Positions 52,890 through 62,619 are shown, counted from the stretch's first letter. The stretch is 64,000 bases of DNA from Acidobacteriota bacterium (GCA_021780075.1 JAJXZL010000005.1:412313-476312); one strand, 5' to 3'. Translations and numbers: made by a program. Notes: generated by a model not told the origin, from the letters alone.

Positions 52890-54458
52890 ATGGCAGACGA
52901 AGCAATGAGTGAGAAGAGCGTTCTTCCTCAACCGCGAACAGGCGCAGTATCCGTGCTTCCCAGCGACGCTGTAATTATCCGTCGGCCCCATTTCCGATTG
53001 CAGGGAGATTCGCTGTTTTTCCTGATCTCGAAGCATCCGTTTGCAGCTTTCACCCCGGCGGAGCAAAACCTGTGGAACGCGCTGGAGAAAGAGGCGACGG
53101 TCGGGGAACTCGAGGCGCGGCTGGGTGCATCGGCACGTGAAGACATACGCCGCCTGGTGGAGCTGGAGGTTGCCGAAGTGCTGACGCCTGCCCCGTCAAC
53201 GAAACGTCGGCGCGTAATGGTTATTGAACCGCACATGGACGATGCGGCCTTGAGCATTGGCGGACTGATGTTGCAGCGGCGGGCCGAATGCGAATTCCTT
53301 CTTGTGACGGTGGCCACCCAGAGCGTGGCGACTTCCTACAGGGGCAGCGGCCGCGATTTCTTCGATGTCAAAACCATCTCGAATCTCCGCAAGGCCGAAT
53401 CCGATATCGTGGCCCGGATGGTGTGGGGCCGCCACATTCCCCTCGACCTGGTGGATGCCACGTTGCGCTACTACCCGCAGAACTGGACACTGGACTGGTT
53501 CGAACGGCACGAACAGGCTGTCTGGGCGTCTTTGGAACATGCTGCTGGACCGGGCGAACTGGAACTGTGGACCTCCACCATCGCCAAGGCCATCGAGGAT
53601 CTACAGCCAGAGGAGATCTGGATGCCCCTGGGCATCGGCGTGCATCTGGACCACCAGTTGACCCGCCACGCCTGTCTCAACATTCTGCGGAACAATCAGA
53701 AGCTCGTCGAGCAATGCGTCTGCCGTTTCTACCAGGATGTGCCCTATGCGGCCAACTTTCCGCAGCACACAGCCGCATTGGTTAAGACGCTGCGGGGCGC
53801 CGGCGCGAAGCTCGAAGAGGAACGCATGGACATTACCGATGTAATGCCGGAAAAAATGCGCCTGCTTTCTGTCTACGCATCGCAATGGAAAACCAACGTC
53901 ATCCAGGTGAGGGTGGAGGCGTGTTCAAAGGCTCTGGGCGGGCCTCCGGGGAGTTTTAACGAATTGTGGTATCGCGTTGCGTCCGCGCCCACCGAAGACA
54001 TCGACATGATCGATACCTCGGCGATGAAAGATTCCATTTATCGCGTCGTGCGGGACGTTGCGCCTTGGTTGCGCCGCAACCGCTATGCCAGGAAGATCGG
54101 CATTTTGCTCGCCGCGCCCACGGGCCGCTGGGCAGACGATTTCCGGTATCTGCTTGATCGTTTCCCCGACGCGCAATTTGAGGTGCACACGCAGACCAAA
54201 TTCGCAGCGCACGCCGAGATGTTCGCGTCGCCCCGGATCGAAGTCCGCCTGGGAGGCGATCGCTGGCGTTGGCTCCTGGGCGACGCGCTGATGACACTGC
54301 TCGGGCGGAGGCTGCCACTGGTGATTGTTCCTGGACGGCAAAGGGAGAAGTACGCCCGGCGGATTGCCCCCTTCGGGCTGCTCTCGGACTCGCTGGTGGC
54401 GGCGACGTTGAGCGATTTTGTGCAGGCACTTCAATATGTCGCAAAGAAGGGTGAGTAG
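52890..54458 (+). CDS. PIG-L deacetylase-family protein with flanking domains
   Basis: This 522-residue protein has three parts. Residues about 15-95 look like a PqqD-like or winged-helix module (FTPAEQNLWNALEKEATVGE then LVELEVAEVL). A PIG-L (LmbE-type) core begins with VIEPHMDDAALSIGG, where the zinc site would be, and continues with MPLGIGVHLDHQ. The last 120 residues (RKIGILLAAPTGRWADDFRY onward) are a separate alpha/beta-looking domain. PIG-L enzymes remove acetyl from N-acetyl sugars. The start at 52890 is uncertain; 52905 is an alternative. Confidence 0.8.
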   Translation: MADEAMSEKSVLPQPRTGAVSVLPSDAVIIRRPHFRLQGDSLFFLISKHPFAAFTPAEQNLWNALEKEATVGELEARLGASAREDIRRLVELEVAEVLTPAPSTKRRRVMVIEPHMDDAALSIGGLMLQRRAECEFLLVTVATQSVATSYRGSGRDFFDVKTISNLRKAESDIVARMVWGRHIPLDLVDATLRYYPQNWTLDWFERHEQAVWASLEHAAGPGELELWTSTIAKAIEDLQPEEIWMPLGIGVHLDHQLTRHACLNILRNNQKLVEQCVCRFYQDVPYAANFPQHTAALVKTLRGAGAKLEEERMDITDVMPEKMRLLSVYASQWKTNVIQVRVEACSKALGGPPGSFNELWYRVASAPTEDIDMIDTSAMKDSIYRVVRDVAPWLRRNRYARKIGILLAAPTGRWADDFRYLLDRFPDAQFEVHTQTKFAAHAEMFASPRIEVRLGGDRWRWLLGDALMTLLGRRLPLVIVPGRQREKYARRIAPFGLLSDSLVAATLSDFVQALQYVAKKGE

Positions 54459-54524
54459 TTTTCTGGGGCTCACCTTCACACAACGGGAGCGGCATGCAGA
54501 ATCACTCGATCGAAGGGCCTTCAG

Positions 54525-54640
54525 CTTTGCAGATTATTTCCCCTCAATCCCGCACAATGGAATTGCGGCACTGAAAATCACAGGGCAGCTCGGGGGCGTG
54601 CCAACCGAAAAGCCCCCCCCTACCCCCCCTTTTTTATATT
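54525..54640 (-). repeat. Composite G-tract repeat, copy III (minus strand)
   Basis: C-tracts of 8 (54613-54620) and 7 (54623-54629) correspond to G-tracts on the minus strand. The block at about 54528-54572 reads, on the minus strand, ATTCCATTGTGCGGGATTGA then GGGGAAAT and ATCTGCAAAG, matching 62925-62962. Confidence 0.7.
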
Positions 54641-54715
54641 GTTGTTTTTCGACAGATTGCTTGCAGGAAATTACGCAGCCAGGCAGGGACTGAATCAGTT
54701 CTGCGGCCGGGCACA

Positions 54716-55645
54716 CTACACGGCGGCTGTCAGCGTTCTCAGAATGCTGCCCTGCTCGGAATCGTCAGGAACAAACGCCACGCCCACGCCATCCGGTCCC
54801 CAGCGGACAACCTTTGTTTTCGAGGTGATGGTCACATCGGGATCGCCTCCGAAAGCGCTGGTCCTTTGCAGCGTAATGTCCATCGTGGTCTCAAGCGGCA
54901 AGCGCTCATCCGTCAGCAAAAACAGCCCCGTGTTACTGATGTTTCCAATCGGATACACCCTCGGTGCGTTGCTGCTTTGATCCACTGCCACCAGGCCGGC
55001 CATGCGATACCGCTTCTCTTTCCGGCGATCATGCACGTCTTGCATGAACCAGCCCAGGAACCGGCGTCTCAGTAGATCCTTCCTGATATCTTCGATCGTC
55101 GTGCAGCTCTCATCCTCGATACTGTTGCGCGCAGATTCGCCCTGCGTCGCATGATTTGTGGACTGAAACAGCGCAGGAGAATGCCCGTTGTGCGACTCTG
55201 CCGAAGGCCACCCGGTGCTTTGCGCTAAAGAACTGCGCGCGTCCGAAGGGGAGAAGTGCCTGGCGTGACGTTCCATCTCCTCTGGAAGATGAAACGCCAA
55301 CTGATCTCCGGACTTAATCTGCGACGCAAATACAGTGTGCGACGGCAGAACCAGCGCACTTGCCGGCTCAGATTTTTTGAAGGGCATGATGTCATGGCTG
55401 GGAAATTTTTCGAGGTCACGAAGGACACAATGGTTCTCGTCCAAAAACACCAAATCGCGCTTTGGCAGTCCCGGCGCCCAGGGAATACCCCTGTATGGAT
55501 TCAGCCAGAGACCCTGGTTGTCTTGATTGATGATGGCTTCAAGCAGTTTTTTGAGCGGGATGGTAACAGAATCAACAGCAGCTACCTCAAAAGGAATGTT
55601 GCTATCCTTTGCGTGGTTGAATACACGGAACTTTTGAAAATCCAT
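54716..55645 (-). CDS. PilZ-domain protein with a long N-terminal region
   Basis: This 309-residue protein has a C-terminal PilZ domain (about 205-305) with DRRKEKRYRMAG and NISNTGLFLL, where RxxxR and the N/DxSxxG-type motif bind cyclic di-GMP in the family. The VVRWGPDGVGVAFVP end agrees. The first 190 residues have a domain reminiscent of small regulatory proteins of unclear fold and a low-complexity Ser-rich link. ATG 55645 has AGGA about 8 bases upstream. It may answer to cyclic di-GMP; no cyclase is nearby. Confidence 0.82.
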   Translation of the reverse strand: MDFQKFRVFNHAKDSNIPFEVAAVDSVTIPLKKLLEAIINQDNQGLWLNPYRGIPWAPGLPKRDLVFLDENHCVLRDLEKFPSHDIMPFKKSEPASALVLPSHTVFASQIKSGDQLAFHLPEEMERHARHFSPSDARSSLAQSTGWPSAESHNGHSPALFQSTNHATQGESARNSIEDESCTTIEDIRKDLLRRRFLGWFMQDVHDRRKEKRYRMAGLVAVDQSSNAPRVYPIGNISNTGLFLLTDERLPLETTMDITLQRTSAFGGDPDVTITSKTKVVRWGPDGVGVAFVPDDSEQGSILRTLTAAV

Positions 55646-56113
55646 GCCAACCATCCTGCTGTGGATTGACACGGTGTCAGCCGTAATGACTCACCGTGCC
55701 ACCGTTCGTCTTAACCAGACTCTAGTGAAGAAAATGTTGAATTGGCAATAACACCTTTGGTTCAATTTCAGATCCCCAAGACGTCTTTGAAGCATTCCGT
55801 ACCTGCTTTTCCACCGACATAGTTGCGCCAAGCGTAATTTGGTCCACGTTTTCCACATATGCGCCATTGAGTACTTTCCCACTGGAAGCACATTGTTCCG
55901 TTTCTACTCACCTTCAGCGCGATGAAAGTCCATCAACGGATCCAGTGCGCGATTTAGCTCGGTTCATGGCAATAGCCAGTGCGAAGGATATGCAACAGAA
56001 GTTCAACAGATCTGGCCCGAAACGCACTCCCGCACAACCTGTCTGATATCCTGAAAGACGGTTGGCCTGCATTTCCCCACACTGAACACACTCCACGGAG
56101 GATAAGGACAAGC
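55646..56113. other. Gap of 468 bases before fabI
   Basis: Nothing firm is seen here except an AAGGA ribosome site close to fabI (56105-56109). A short 66-codon frame at 55691-55891 on the minus strand has no family features and was not taken as a gene. Confidence 0.5.
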
Positions 56114-56881
56114 ATGATCGATTTGGCGGGTAAGACGGCCGTAGTCTTCGGGTTGGCCAACAAGCGTTCCATCGCCTGGGGCATTGCCCAAAAACTGCAC
56201 GCGGCCGGCGCCACCCTGGCCATCTGTTACCAGAACGAGCGCATGAAGCTCGAAGCCGAGGGTCTCATCGCCGAACTGCCCGGAGCCAGCGGCTTCCAGT
56301 GCGACGTCTCCGTCGATCAGGAGATCGACGCGCTCTTCGCCGCGCTCAAGGAGAAGTACGGCAAGCTCGACATCCTGGTGCATGCTGTGGCCTTTGCGCC
56401 CGCAACAGATCTGCGCGGCGAGTTCATCAACACCAGCCGTGAGGGCTTCCGCACTGCGATGGATGTTAGCGTGTACTCGCTCATCGCTGTCACGCGCGGC
56501 GCCGCTCCGCTGATGACCGATGGCGGCAGCGTGATGACCCTCAGCTACTACGCCGCCGAAAAAGTCGTGCCCAATTACAACGTGATGGCCGTGGCCAAAG
56601 CCGGGCTCGAATCCAGTGTGCGCTACCTCGCGTGGAACCTCGGCAGCAAAAACATTCGCGTCAACGCCATCTCCGCCGGACCCATCAAGACGCTGGCGGC
56701 GCGCGGCGTGGGCGACCTGAGCGAGATGATGAAGTCCCACGCGGACCGCGCTCCGCTGCACCGCAACGTGGACCAGCTTGAAGTGGGTGGCGCTGCGCTG
56801 TTCCTCGCCAGCGACCTTTCAAGCGCCATCACCGGCGAAGTCATGTACGTCGATTGCGGCTACAACGTCATGGGGTACTGA
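56114..56881 (+). CDS. fabI: Enoyl-[acyl-carrier-protein] reductase
   Basis: This 255-residue NADH-dependent reductase completes each fatty-acid elongation cycle. It has VVFGLANKRSIAWGIAQKL for the cofactor, the catalytic pair in NYNVMAVAKAG (Tyr-x6-Lys), SAGPIKTLAARG and ITGEVMYVDCGYNVMG. Length matches the family. AAGGA lies a few bases before the ATG. The frame is open for 45 codons upstream with no features. It stands alone. It is the target class of triclosan-type inhibitors. Confidence 0.95.
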   Translation: MIDLAGKTAVVFGLANKRSIAWGIAQKLHAAGATLAICYQNERMKLEAEGLIAELPGASGFQCDVSVDQEIDALFAALKEKYGKLDILVHAVAFAPATDLRGEFINTSREGFRTAMDVSVYSLIAVTRGAAPLMTDGGSVMTLSYYAAEKVVPNYNVMAVAKAGLESSVRYLAWNLGSKNIRVNAISAGPIKTLAARGVGDLSEMMKSHADRAPLHRNVDQLEVGGAALFLASDLSSAITGEVMYVDCGYNVMGY

Positions 56882-57112
56882 GGGAGCCGGATTCCGGCTT
56901 CCCTCGCCCGCTGCACCCGCATCCTTCGCCGCGCCACATGAGGCATCCTTACACAAGCAATTTCGGCACAGCAACCAGCGCCAGCGCGGCAATCGCGATG
57001 CCCAGAGGACTTATCTCGACAGGCGCAGCGCATGGGTCGCAGCAGCGCGTTTCTTCGACATCGAATGATGCCTTCATCGCTGCTTCATTCTGGTGCTGAA
57101 GATACAAGAAAA

Positions 57113-58117
57113 CTACATTGCAAGAATCTGCGCCCAGACCTCCGGGTCCACCGGCAGGCCGAGCCTGCGATTCTCTGCGCGCACTTGCAACGTCCTTTCA
57201 CCCGGATAACGAACCCTGCTGCCTGGGTTCGCTGGCTTGCAGCCTTGCACTGAAGCGACAACCTCATCCGCAATGCGCTCTGCGTCATCCGCCGAACCAA
57301 ACACAACCGGATTCATCGCCAGGAAAACCTGCGAAATGCCTGTTTCGCGCAGCGGGTCGGATGCGAGCTGATGCGTCGCATTGCCCAACGACAGCATCGC
57401 AGCCATCATATCCAGCACGATGGAAAGCCCTGAGCCCTTCCAATAACCGATCGGCAGCGGGCGCTGCGAATGCTCAATCGCGGCTGCGTCGCGCGTGAGA
57501 TTTCCGCCCGCGTCAAAACCTCCATCAACGGGCAGCATCTCTCCGCGCTGCCTGTAGCTTTCAAGAGCGCCATACGAAAACTGCGACATCGCCATATCGA
57601 GGACGACGGGCCCGCCTGCGCGCGGCACGGCAATCACGAGCGGATTGTTGCCGATGCACGGGTCGGCTGCGCCCCACGGCGGCAAATTGGGCATCGTGTT
57701 CGTCCAGCAGATGCCGATGAGTCCCGCGGCAGCGGCCTGCCAGCCATAGGTGCCGCCGCGCATCCAGTGGTTGGTGTTGCCCAGGCTCACGCACCCAACG
57801 CCATGCGCGCAGCTCAGCGCCATGGCGCGCTCCATTGCAGCCAGCGCGTTCAGGTTGCCGGGGCCTTTGCGCCCATTCCAACGCTCGACAGCGCCAAAGC
57901 GTGTCAGCACTGCGGGCTCGGCATGCACGTCTACGCAGCCGTTGCGAACCATTGCGACAAAGCGCGGAAAGCGCGCAACGCCGTGCGTGTAGACGCCGTC
58001 GCAGGTCGTCTCTGCAAACAGCCGCGCACAGGTCTGCGCACGCTCGCCAGCAAAGCCAAGTCCCCGCAGCACTTGCGCGAGCTTCTCCTGCAATTCGTCG
58101 AATGGGATGCGCAGCAT
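57113..58117 (-). CDS. Malate/L-lactate dehydrogenase family (YiaK-like)
   Basis: This 334-residue NAD(P)-dependent reductase has SLGNTNHWMRGGTYGWQAAA, CWTNTMPNLPPWGAADP, GNNPLVIAVPR, LDMAMSQFSYG and LPIGYWKGSGLSI. These match 2,3-diketo-L-gulonate reductase (YiaK/DlgD) better than plain malate or ureidoglycolate dehydrogenases, but the substrate should be treated as open. It follows tsaE by 47 bases, so it may be cotranscribed with nnr and tsaE. No ascorbate pathway genes are nearby. Confidence 0.85.
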   Translation of the reverse strand: MLRIPFDELQEKLAQVLRGLGFAGERAQTCARLFAETTCDGVYTHGVARFPRFVAMVRNGCVDVHAEPAVLTRFGAVERWNGRKGPGNLNALAAMERAMALSCAHGVGCVSLGNTNHWMRGGTYGWQAAAAGLIGICWTNTMPNLPPWGAADPCIGNNPLVIAVPRAGGPVVLDMAMSQFSYGALESYRQRGEMLPVDGGFDAGGNLTRDAAAIEHSQRPLPIGYWKGSGLSIVLDMMAAMLSLGNATHQLASDPLRETGISQVFLAMNPVVFGSADDAERIADEVVASVQGCKPANPGSRVRYPGERTLQVRAENRRLGLPVDPEVWAQILAM

Positions 58118-58164
58118 AAATCTACTTTTCTTGAATTTGAATCAGGCAACGGGGAGCCGCACAG

Positions 58165-58638
58165 CTACTCCTTCAAGGTCACCTTGATGCGGCGCGCGTC
58201 GCCGCCCTCTGACGTGATGAGAATTTCGCCCGTGGCCTTCTTGCGGAGGCTCTTGAACTTCTCGCCCCACTCGACAAGCACCAGCGCGTCGGGCGTCAGC
58301 AACTCATCCAGGCCGAGCGTCTCCAGTTGCCGCTCACCTTCCAGGCGATATACGTCCAGGTGGAACAGCTTCACCAGTTTGCCGTTCTGCGTGCCGTCGT
58401 ACTCATGCAACAGCGTAAAAGTCGGGCTGGTGACTTCGTCGGCGTCGGCTGCGTCCAGTTCCTGGGCAATGCCCTTCACCAGCGTGGTCTTGCCCGTGCC
58501 CAGGTCGCCGCGGAGCAGCAGCATTTGCGGCGGCCGGAGCAGGCGGGCCAGCTTGCGCCCCACTTCGATCGTGTCCGCGCCGCTTTGCGTGATGAACTCA
58601 TGAATCCGGCCTTCGGCTGGGGGTGCGGCGTTGCTCAT
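58165..58638 (-). CDS. tsaE: tRNA threonylcarbamoyladenosine synthesis ATPase
   Basis: This 157-residue P-loop protein has LLLRGDLGTGKTTLVKG, TSPTFTLLHEY, FHLDVYRLEG and LVEWGEK, the TsaE set. With TsaB, TsaC and TsaD it makes the t6A modification at position 37 of ANN-reading tRNAs. Its ATG overlaps the nnr stop by 4 bases (ATGA), so the two are translated together; this pairing is common. A longer upstream frame is open but unneeded. Confidence 0.94.
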   Translation of the reverse strand: MSNAAPPAEGRIHEFITQSGADTIEVGRKLARLLRPPQMLLLRGDLGTGKTTLVKGIAQELDAADADEVTSPTFTLLHEYDGTQNGKLVKLFHLDVYRLEGERQLETLGLDELLTPDALVLVEWGEKFKSLRKKATGEILITSEGGDARRIKVTLKE

Positions 58639-60287
58639 TGTGCTGCCTCGTGGGAGGCCGCGACCGGTGATGACTGCGCCGGCAGGCCCTGCAACCAAAC
58701 ATACCCGTTCCGCCCGCGCGATTCAAAGTGAAAAGCCCGTGCAAGTTGTCGAAGACTGTCCGTCGCCAACAGCGTGTGCTCGTCCGCCTCGCGCACAGCC
58801 AGGTCCGCGGCCAGTCCGTGCAGATACACTGCCGCCTCCACTGCGAGCGCGGGTTCACCTGGGTACTGCGCCAGCAGGCCCGCCACAAGGCCGGTCAGCG
58901 TGTCGCCGCTGCCTCCCTTGGCCATACCGGGATTGCCGGTTGTATTCACTGCCACGCGCCCATCGGGATGCGCAATCAGCGTTCGCGAACCCTTGAGCAC
59001 CACCGTAACGCGGTGGTGCACGGCGAAGCGATGCGCCACTTCAAGCCTGGCGGCCTGCACCTCAGCCACCGTGAGTCCCGCCAGCCGTGCCATCTCGCCG
59101 GGATGCGGCGTGAGCACCACCGTGCGCCCCCTGGCCAGTTTGGCGAGTTGCTCAGGTCTGGCTGCCAGGATATTGAGCGCATCCGCATCGATGACCGCAG
59201 GCATCGTTGTAGCCTCAAGCAGCCCTCTCACGAACTTGCTCGTCTCCGAGCTGAGCCCCAGGCCCGGCCCAATCGCCAGTACCGTCTTTCTGGCACTCAA
59301 GGCCTCAACCTTTGCGGCATCAAGGTTAACCGCCGCAATTTGTCCCGCAGCGGTCGGCACAAGCGGCCATGTCATCAACTCCGGTGCAAACGACGCCACC
59401 AGCGGCAGAGCGGGAGCGGGCACCGCCGCCGTGACCAGGCCGGCCCCGGCGCGCAACGCCGCCAACGCTGCCATGGCCGGCGCGCCCGTCTTGCCGCCCG
59501 CCGATCCCAGACAGCCACCCACCACCAGGACATGCCCGAAGCCGCCCTTGTTGGCTGCGGCAGCCCGCGGAGCCTGCACAAGCCGCAACGCCGCGCCAGC
59601 CCACTCCACGCCCAGCGATGAAACGATGGCTTCCATTGGCGAACCAATGGGAGCAACAACCACGGGCTGGTCCCAGCGGCGCGTGAGCTGCCCAAATACA
59701 TGCGCCGGCTTGGGCGCGGTAAATGTAATCACCGCATCCGCAGCAAACACAGGCTCGCTTATGCTTGCGGCGGTCTCGTCTGCTGGCCAGCCCGAGGGCA
59801 GATCAACAGCCAGCACGGGGGCGGTGCTCGACTTCGCCCACTCCTGCGCGGCCAGCGCCAGCCCTTTCAACGGCGGCTTGAAGCCGGTCCCCACGACAGC
59901 ATCGATAATCAGGCCGGTTTCCAGCGCATCCTTATGCCGGCTCAGTTCTTCTGCCGTATGGATGACGTGAATGATTCCGTGCGCTGGACTGCTCAGTTCT
60001 CGCCAGGCTTCGGCGGCATCCCCCTTCAAGCTCTCAGGCGAGCCGAGCAGGATCGTCGTCACCTCCAGCCCAGCGGAAGCAAGCCTCCGCGCAGCCATCA
60101 TGCCGTCGCCTCCGTTGTTGCCACGGCCGCACAGCACGGTCACGCGCCTCGCATGCGGAAACTGCGATTGCGCAAAGGCTGCCACGGCAGTCGAGGCCGC
60201 ACGCATCAATTCAAGCGCCGGTACGCCAAAGCGCTCCGCGCTGGCGCGGTCACACGCCTGCATCTCGGCAGCTGAAAGAATCTGCAT
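58635..60287 (-). CDS. nnr: Bifunctional NAD(P)H-hydrate epimerase/dehydratase
   Basis: This 550-residue fusion repairs damaged NAD(P)H hydrates. The N-terminal YjeF_N epimerase part has VTVLCGRGNNGGDGMMAARR and VDLPSGWPADE. The C-terminal dehydratase part has VIDADALNIL, TPHPGEMARLAG and NPGMAKGGSGDTLTGLVAGL. The order and length match the usual fusion. It is the first gene of a coupled set with tsaE. No special regulation is seen. Confidence 0.95.
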   Translation of the reverse strand: MQILSAAEMQACDRASAERFGVPALELMRAASTAVAAFAQSQFPHARRVTVLCGRGNNGGDGMMAARRLASAGLEVTTILLGSPESLKGDAAEAWRELSSPAHGIIHVIHTAEELSRHKDALETGLIIDAVVGTGFKPPLKGLALAAQEWAKSSTAPVLAVDLPSGWPADETAASISEPVFAADAVITFTAPKPAHVFGQLTRRWDQPVVVAPIGSPMEAIVSSLGVEWAGAALRLVQAPRAAAANKGGFGHVLVVGGCLGSAGGKTGAPAMAALAALRAGAGLVTAAVPAPALPLVASFAPELMTWPLVPTAAGQIAAVNLDAAKVEALSARKTVLAIGPGLGLSSETSKFVRGLLEATTMPAVIDADALNILAARPEQLAKLARGRTVVLTPHPGEMARLAGLTVAEVQAARLEVAHRFAVHHRVTVVLKGSRTLIAHPDGRVAVNTTGNPGMAKGGSGDTLTGLVAGLLAQYPGEPALAVEAAVYLHGLAADLAVREADEHTLLATDSLRQLARAFHFESRGRNGYVWLQGLPAQSSPVAASHEAAQ

Positions 60288-60529
60288 GGCACCTATGGTA
60301 GCGGGTTTCAGCCATTGTGATCAGGTTCATGCAAACATCCATTGGCTGCGCCCTTCCAGAGAGAGTGGAGGTCACGCTGGTGGTTTTCTCTGTGCATGTG
60401 CCGCGGCGCGCTCTGCCGATGCGCCCTTTGTGGCTCCTCGGAATGGCACGGCTGCGCGTTTCATACTTACAATTCGGTACTGACCCACCGGCATCGGGAG
60501 CAGCGCTGCTTTCGATGCACAGGCAGCGT

Positions 60530-61861
60530 TCACTGCCCCATGGCTGTCTGGGCCAGCAGCCAGGCATTCAACACAGCAATCAGCCCGGCCACAAACCAGG
60601 CCAGCGCCTGCATGCCGCGGCTGTTCACAAACTCGCCCATCCGCCTTCGGCTGCCGGTAAAGGCCACCAGCGGAATGACGGCAAAGCTGAGCTGCATGGA
60701 TAGAATCACCTGGCTGAGGATGAGCAGCTTTTCTGTTCCCCGCTCGCCCGTAATGGCCACCACGATGATGGTGGGAATGATGGCCAGGCTGCGCGTGATC
60801 AGTCGTCGCAGCCAGGGCGAGAGCTTGATGCGGATGAAACCTTCCATCACGATCTGACCGGCCAGCGTGCCGGTGATGGACGAGTTCTGCCCTGAAGCGA
60901 GCAGGGCGACGGCAAACAGCGTGCTGGCGCCGGCGGCGCCCACCAGCGGACTCAGCAGCTTGTAGGCATCCTGAATGGCCGCCACATCAAAATATCCGCT
61001 GCGATGGAAGACCGCTGCCGCCACAATCAGAATAGCCGCATTCACAAACAGGGCCAGCATCAGCGCCAGCGCGGAGTCCACACCGGCGAGGTGAATCGCC
61101 TCACGCTTGCCCTCGGGCGTGCGCTTGTATTGCCGGCTCTGCACGATCGAAGAGTGCAGGTAGAGATTGTGCGGCATCACCGTTGCGCCGAGCATGCCAA
61201 TGGCGATGTAGAGCATGCCGTGATTGGTGAGGATGCCGGACGAAGGCATCACAAGGCCGCGCAGCGCCAGCCCATACTCCGGGCGCGACAGCACAATCTG
61301 AATGCCGAACAGAACAATAATCGTCCCGATGAGCGCAATGACCAGCGCCTCAATGTAGCGGAAACCCCAGCGCTGCAGCAGCAGAATCAGCAGCACATCG
61401 AGGCCGGTAATCAGTACGCCGTAGAAAAGTGGGATATGGAAGAGCAGCTCCAGTGCGATAGCCGAGCCGATGACTTCGGCCAGGTCACAGGCGGCAATGG
61501 CAATCTCGGCAAAGACCCAGAGCGCGAAACTTACCTTGGGGCCGTAGCACTCATGGCACATCTGCGCCAGGTCGCGCTCAGTGGCCACGCCCAGCTTGAG
61601 GGACAGGTTCTGCAGCAGAATGGCCATCAGGTTCGAGGCCATAATGACGAACAGCAGGGTGTAGCCGAAGCGAGAGCCGCCGGCAATGTCCGTGGCCCAG
61701 TTGCCGGGGTCCATGTAGCCCACCGAGATCATGAATCCCGGCCCGATAAATCCGAGCAGCCGCCTCCAGTAGTGGGGCGACCGCGAGATGCTCACACTGG
61801 AGTTGACCTCTGGCAGCGAGGGCGCAGCGGGCGCGACCATGGATGAGAATTCTGTGGCCAT
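60530..61861 (-). CDS. mntH: Nramp-type divalent metal (manganese) transporter
   Basis: This 443-residue membrane protein has about 11 helices and the metal-site motifs GYMDPGNWATDIAGG in helix 1 and GATVMPHNLYLHS in helix 6. It couples uptake of Mn2+ (or Fe2+) to protons. The ATG at 61861 has no strong ribosome site, so the start may shift by a few codons. It follows mntR by 89 bases on the same strand. The gap holds a palindrome that is a likely site for that regulator. Confidence 0.94.
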   Translation of the reverse strand: MATEFSSMVAPAAPSLPEVNSSVSISRSPHYWRRLLGFIGPGFMISVGYMDPGNWATDIAGGSRFGYTLLFVIMASNLMAILLQNLSLKLGVATERDLAQMCHECYGPKVSFALWVFAEIAIAACDLAEVIGSAIALELLFHIPLFYGVLITGLDVLLILLLQRWGFRYIEALVIALIGTIIVLFGIQIVLSRPEYGLALRGLVMPSSGILTNHGMLYIAIGMLGATVMPHNLYLHSSIVQSRQYKRTPEGKREAIHLAGVDSALALMLALFVNAAILIVAAAVFHRSGYFDVAAIQDAYKLLSPLVGAAGASTLFAVALLASGQNSSITGTLAGQIVMEGFIRIKLSPWLRRLITRSLAIIPTIIVVAITGERGTEKLLILSQVILSMQLSFAVIPLVAFTGSRRRMGEFVNSRGMQALAWFVAGLIAVLNAWLLAQTAMGQ

Positions 61862-61925
61862 TGGGTGCAAAGGACGAACCGGTATTCTGTTCCTCCCCAG
61901 TATGCCACAGGTGGTTAATCGTAGT

Positions 61926-61940
61926 TAATAAATTTTATTA
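61926..61940. promoter_or_regulatory. AT-rich palindrome between mntR and mntH, candidate operator
   Basis: TAATAAATTTTATTA is a perfect 7-bp inverted repeat around one central base. It lies 65 bases upstream of mntH, inside an AT-rich stretch, which suits a metal-regulated operator or promoter. Confidence 0.45.
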
Positions 61941-61950
61941 TGTTTAATTA

Positions 61951-62619
61951 TCATTTAATGTCGGGGCGCAGCCAGATGGCTTCCGCGGCTGGCCGGCCCA
62001 GGATTGAAATTCCTGTAGGTAATTCAATTGAAACGGTTTGGTCGTAGTTCTGGCTAATCACCCGCAGACTGCGGCTGGGACCAATCCCCATGCGATGCAA
62101 AAACAGGAGCAGGCCGGTGTCGCGCTCGTGCAGACTCGCGACCGTGTAGCGATGCCCTTCGGCCGCTTCAGACAGCGGGAGTTCGCCGCGCTTTTTGCGT
62201 TGGGCGGGTGTCTCAGGAAGTACGAAGTTGCCATGGGGGCAGGCACCGGCTTCGCCCAGTTTTTCCTTGAGGCGCGCCTCGAATGCCGGGGAGACGGCGT
62301 GTTCCAGCCGCTCGGCCTCTTCGTGAATCTCGTACCACTCCATGCCGAAGATCTCGCTCAGCATGCGCTCGATCAGGTGGTGGCGCAGGGCGGTGCGGTA
62401 GGCGGTCTCGCGCCCCGGATTGGTCAGGCGCACAATGCCGTCGGCACCCACCTCGACATAGCCGTCGCGCTTGAGGCGCTTGAGCGCCATGGTCACTGCG
62501 GGCGCGGACACCTCAAGCCAATGGGCCAGCGTGGCAGGAAAGACCTGATGGCCCTCCGCCTCAGCCTCAAGAATGGCCTTGAGGTAGTTCTCCTTCGATA
62601 CGTGGATGGCGTCTTTCAT
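61951..62619 (-). CDS. mntR: DtxR/MntR-family metal-dependent regulator
   Basis: This 222-residue protein starts with a winged helix (SKENYLKAILEAEAEGHQVF, then VSAPAVTMALKRLKRDGYV). A dimerisation and metal-binding domain (HHLIERMLSEIFGMEWYEIH, EEAERLEHAVSP) follows, and a C-terminal SH3-like FeoA part (about 145-220) is present. That third domain makes it closer to long DtxR-type proteins than to the short 140-residue MntR. Its place before mntH argues for manganese control, and iron is the alternative. Confidence 0.85.
   Translation of the reverse strand: MKDAIHVSKENYLKAILEAEAEGHQVFPATLAHWLEVSAPAVTMALKRLKRDGYVEVGADGIVRLTNPGRETAYRTALRHHLIERMLSEIFGMEWYEIHEEAERLEHAVSPAFEARLKEKLGEAGACPHGNFVLPETPAQRKKRGELPLSEAAEGHRYTVASLHERDTGLLLFLHRMGIGPSRSLRVISQNYDQTVSIELPTGISILGRPAAEAIWLRPDIK

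Noticed and set aside
52447..52912. Small open frames across the distal att copy
   Set aside because: They arise from the tRNA fragment and have no ribosome site or known domain.
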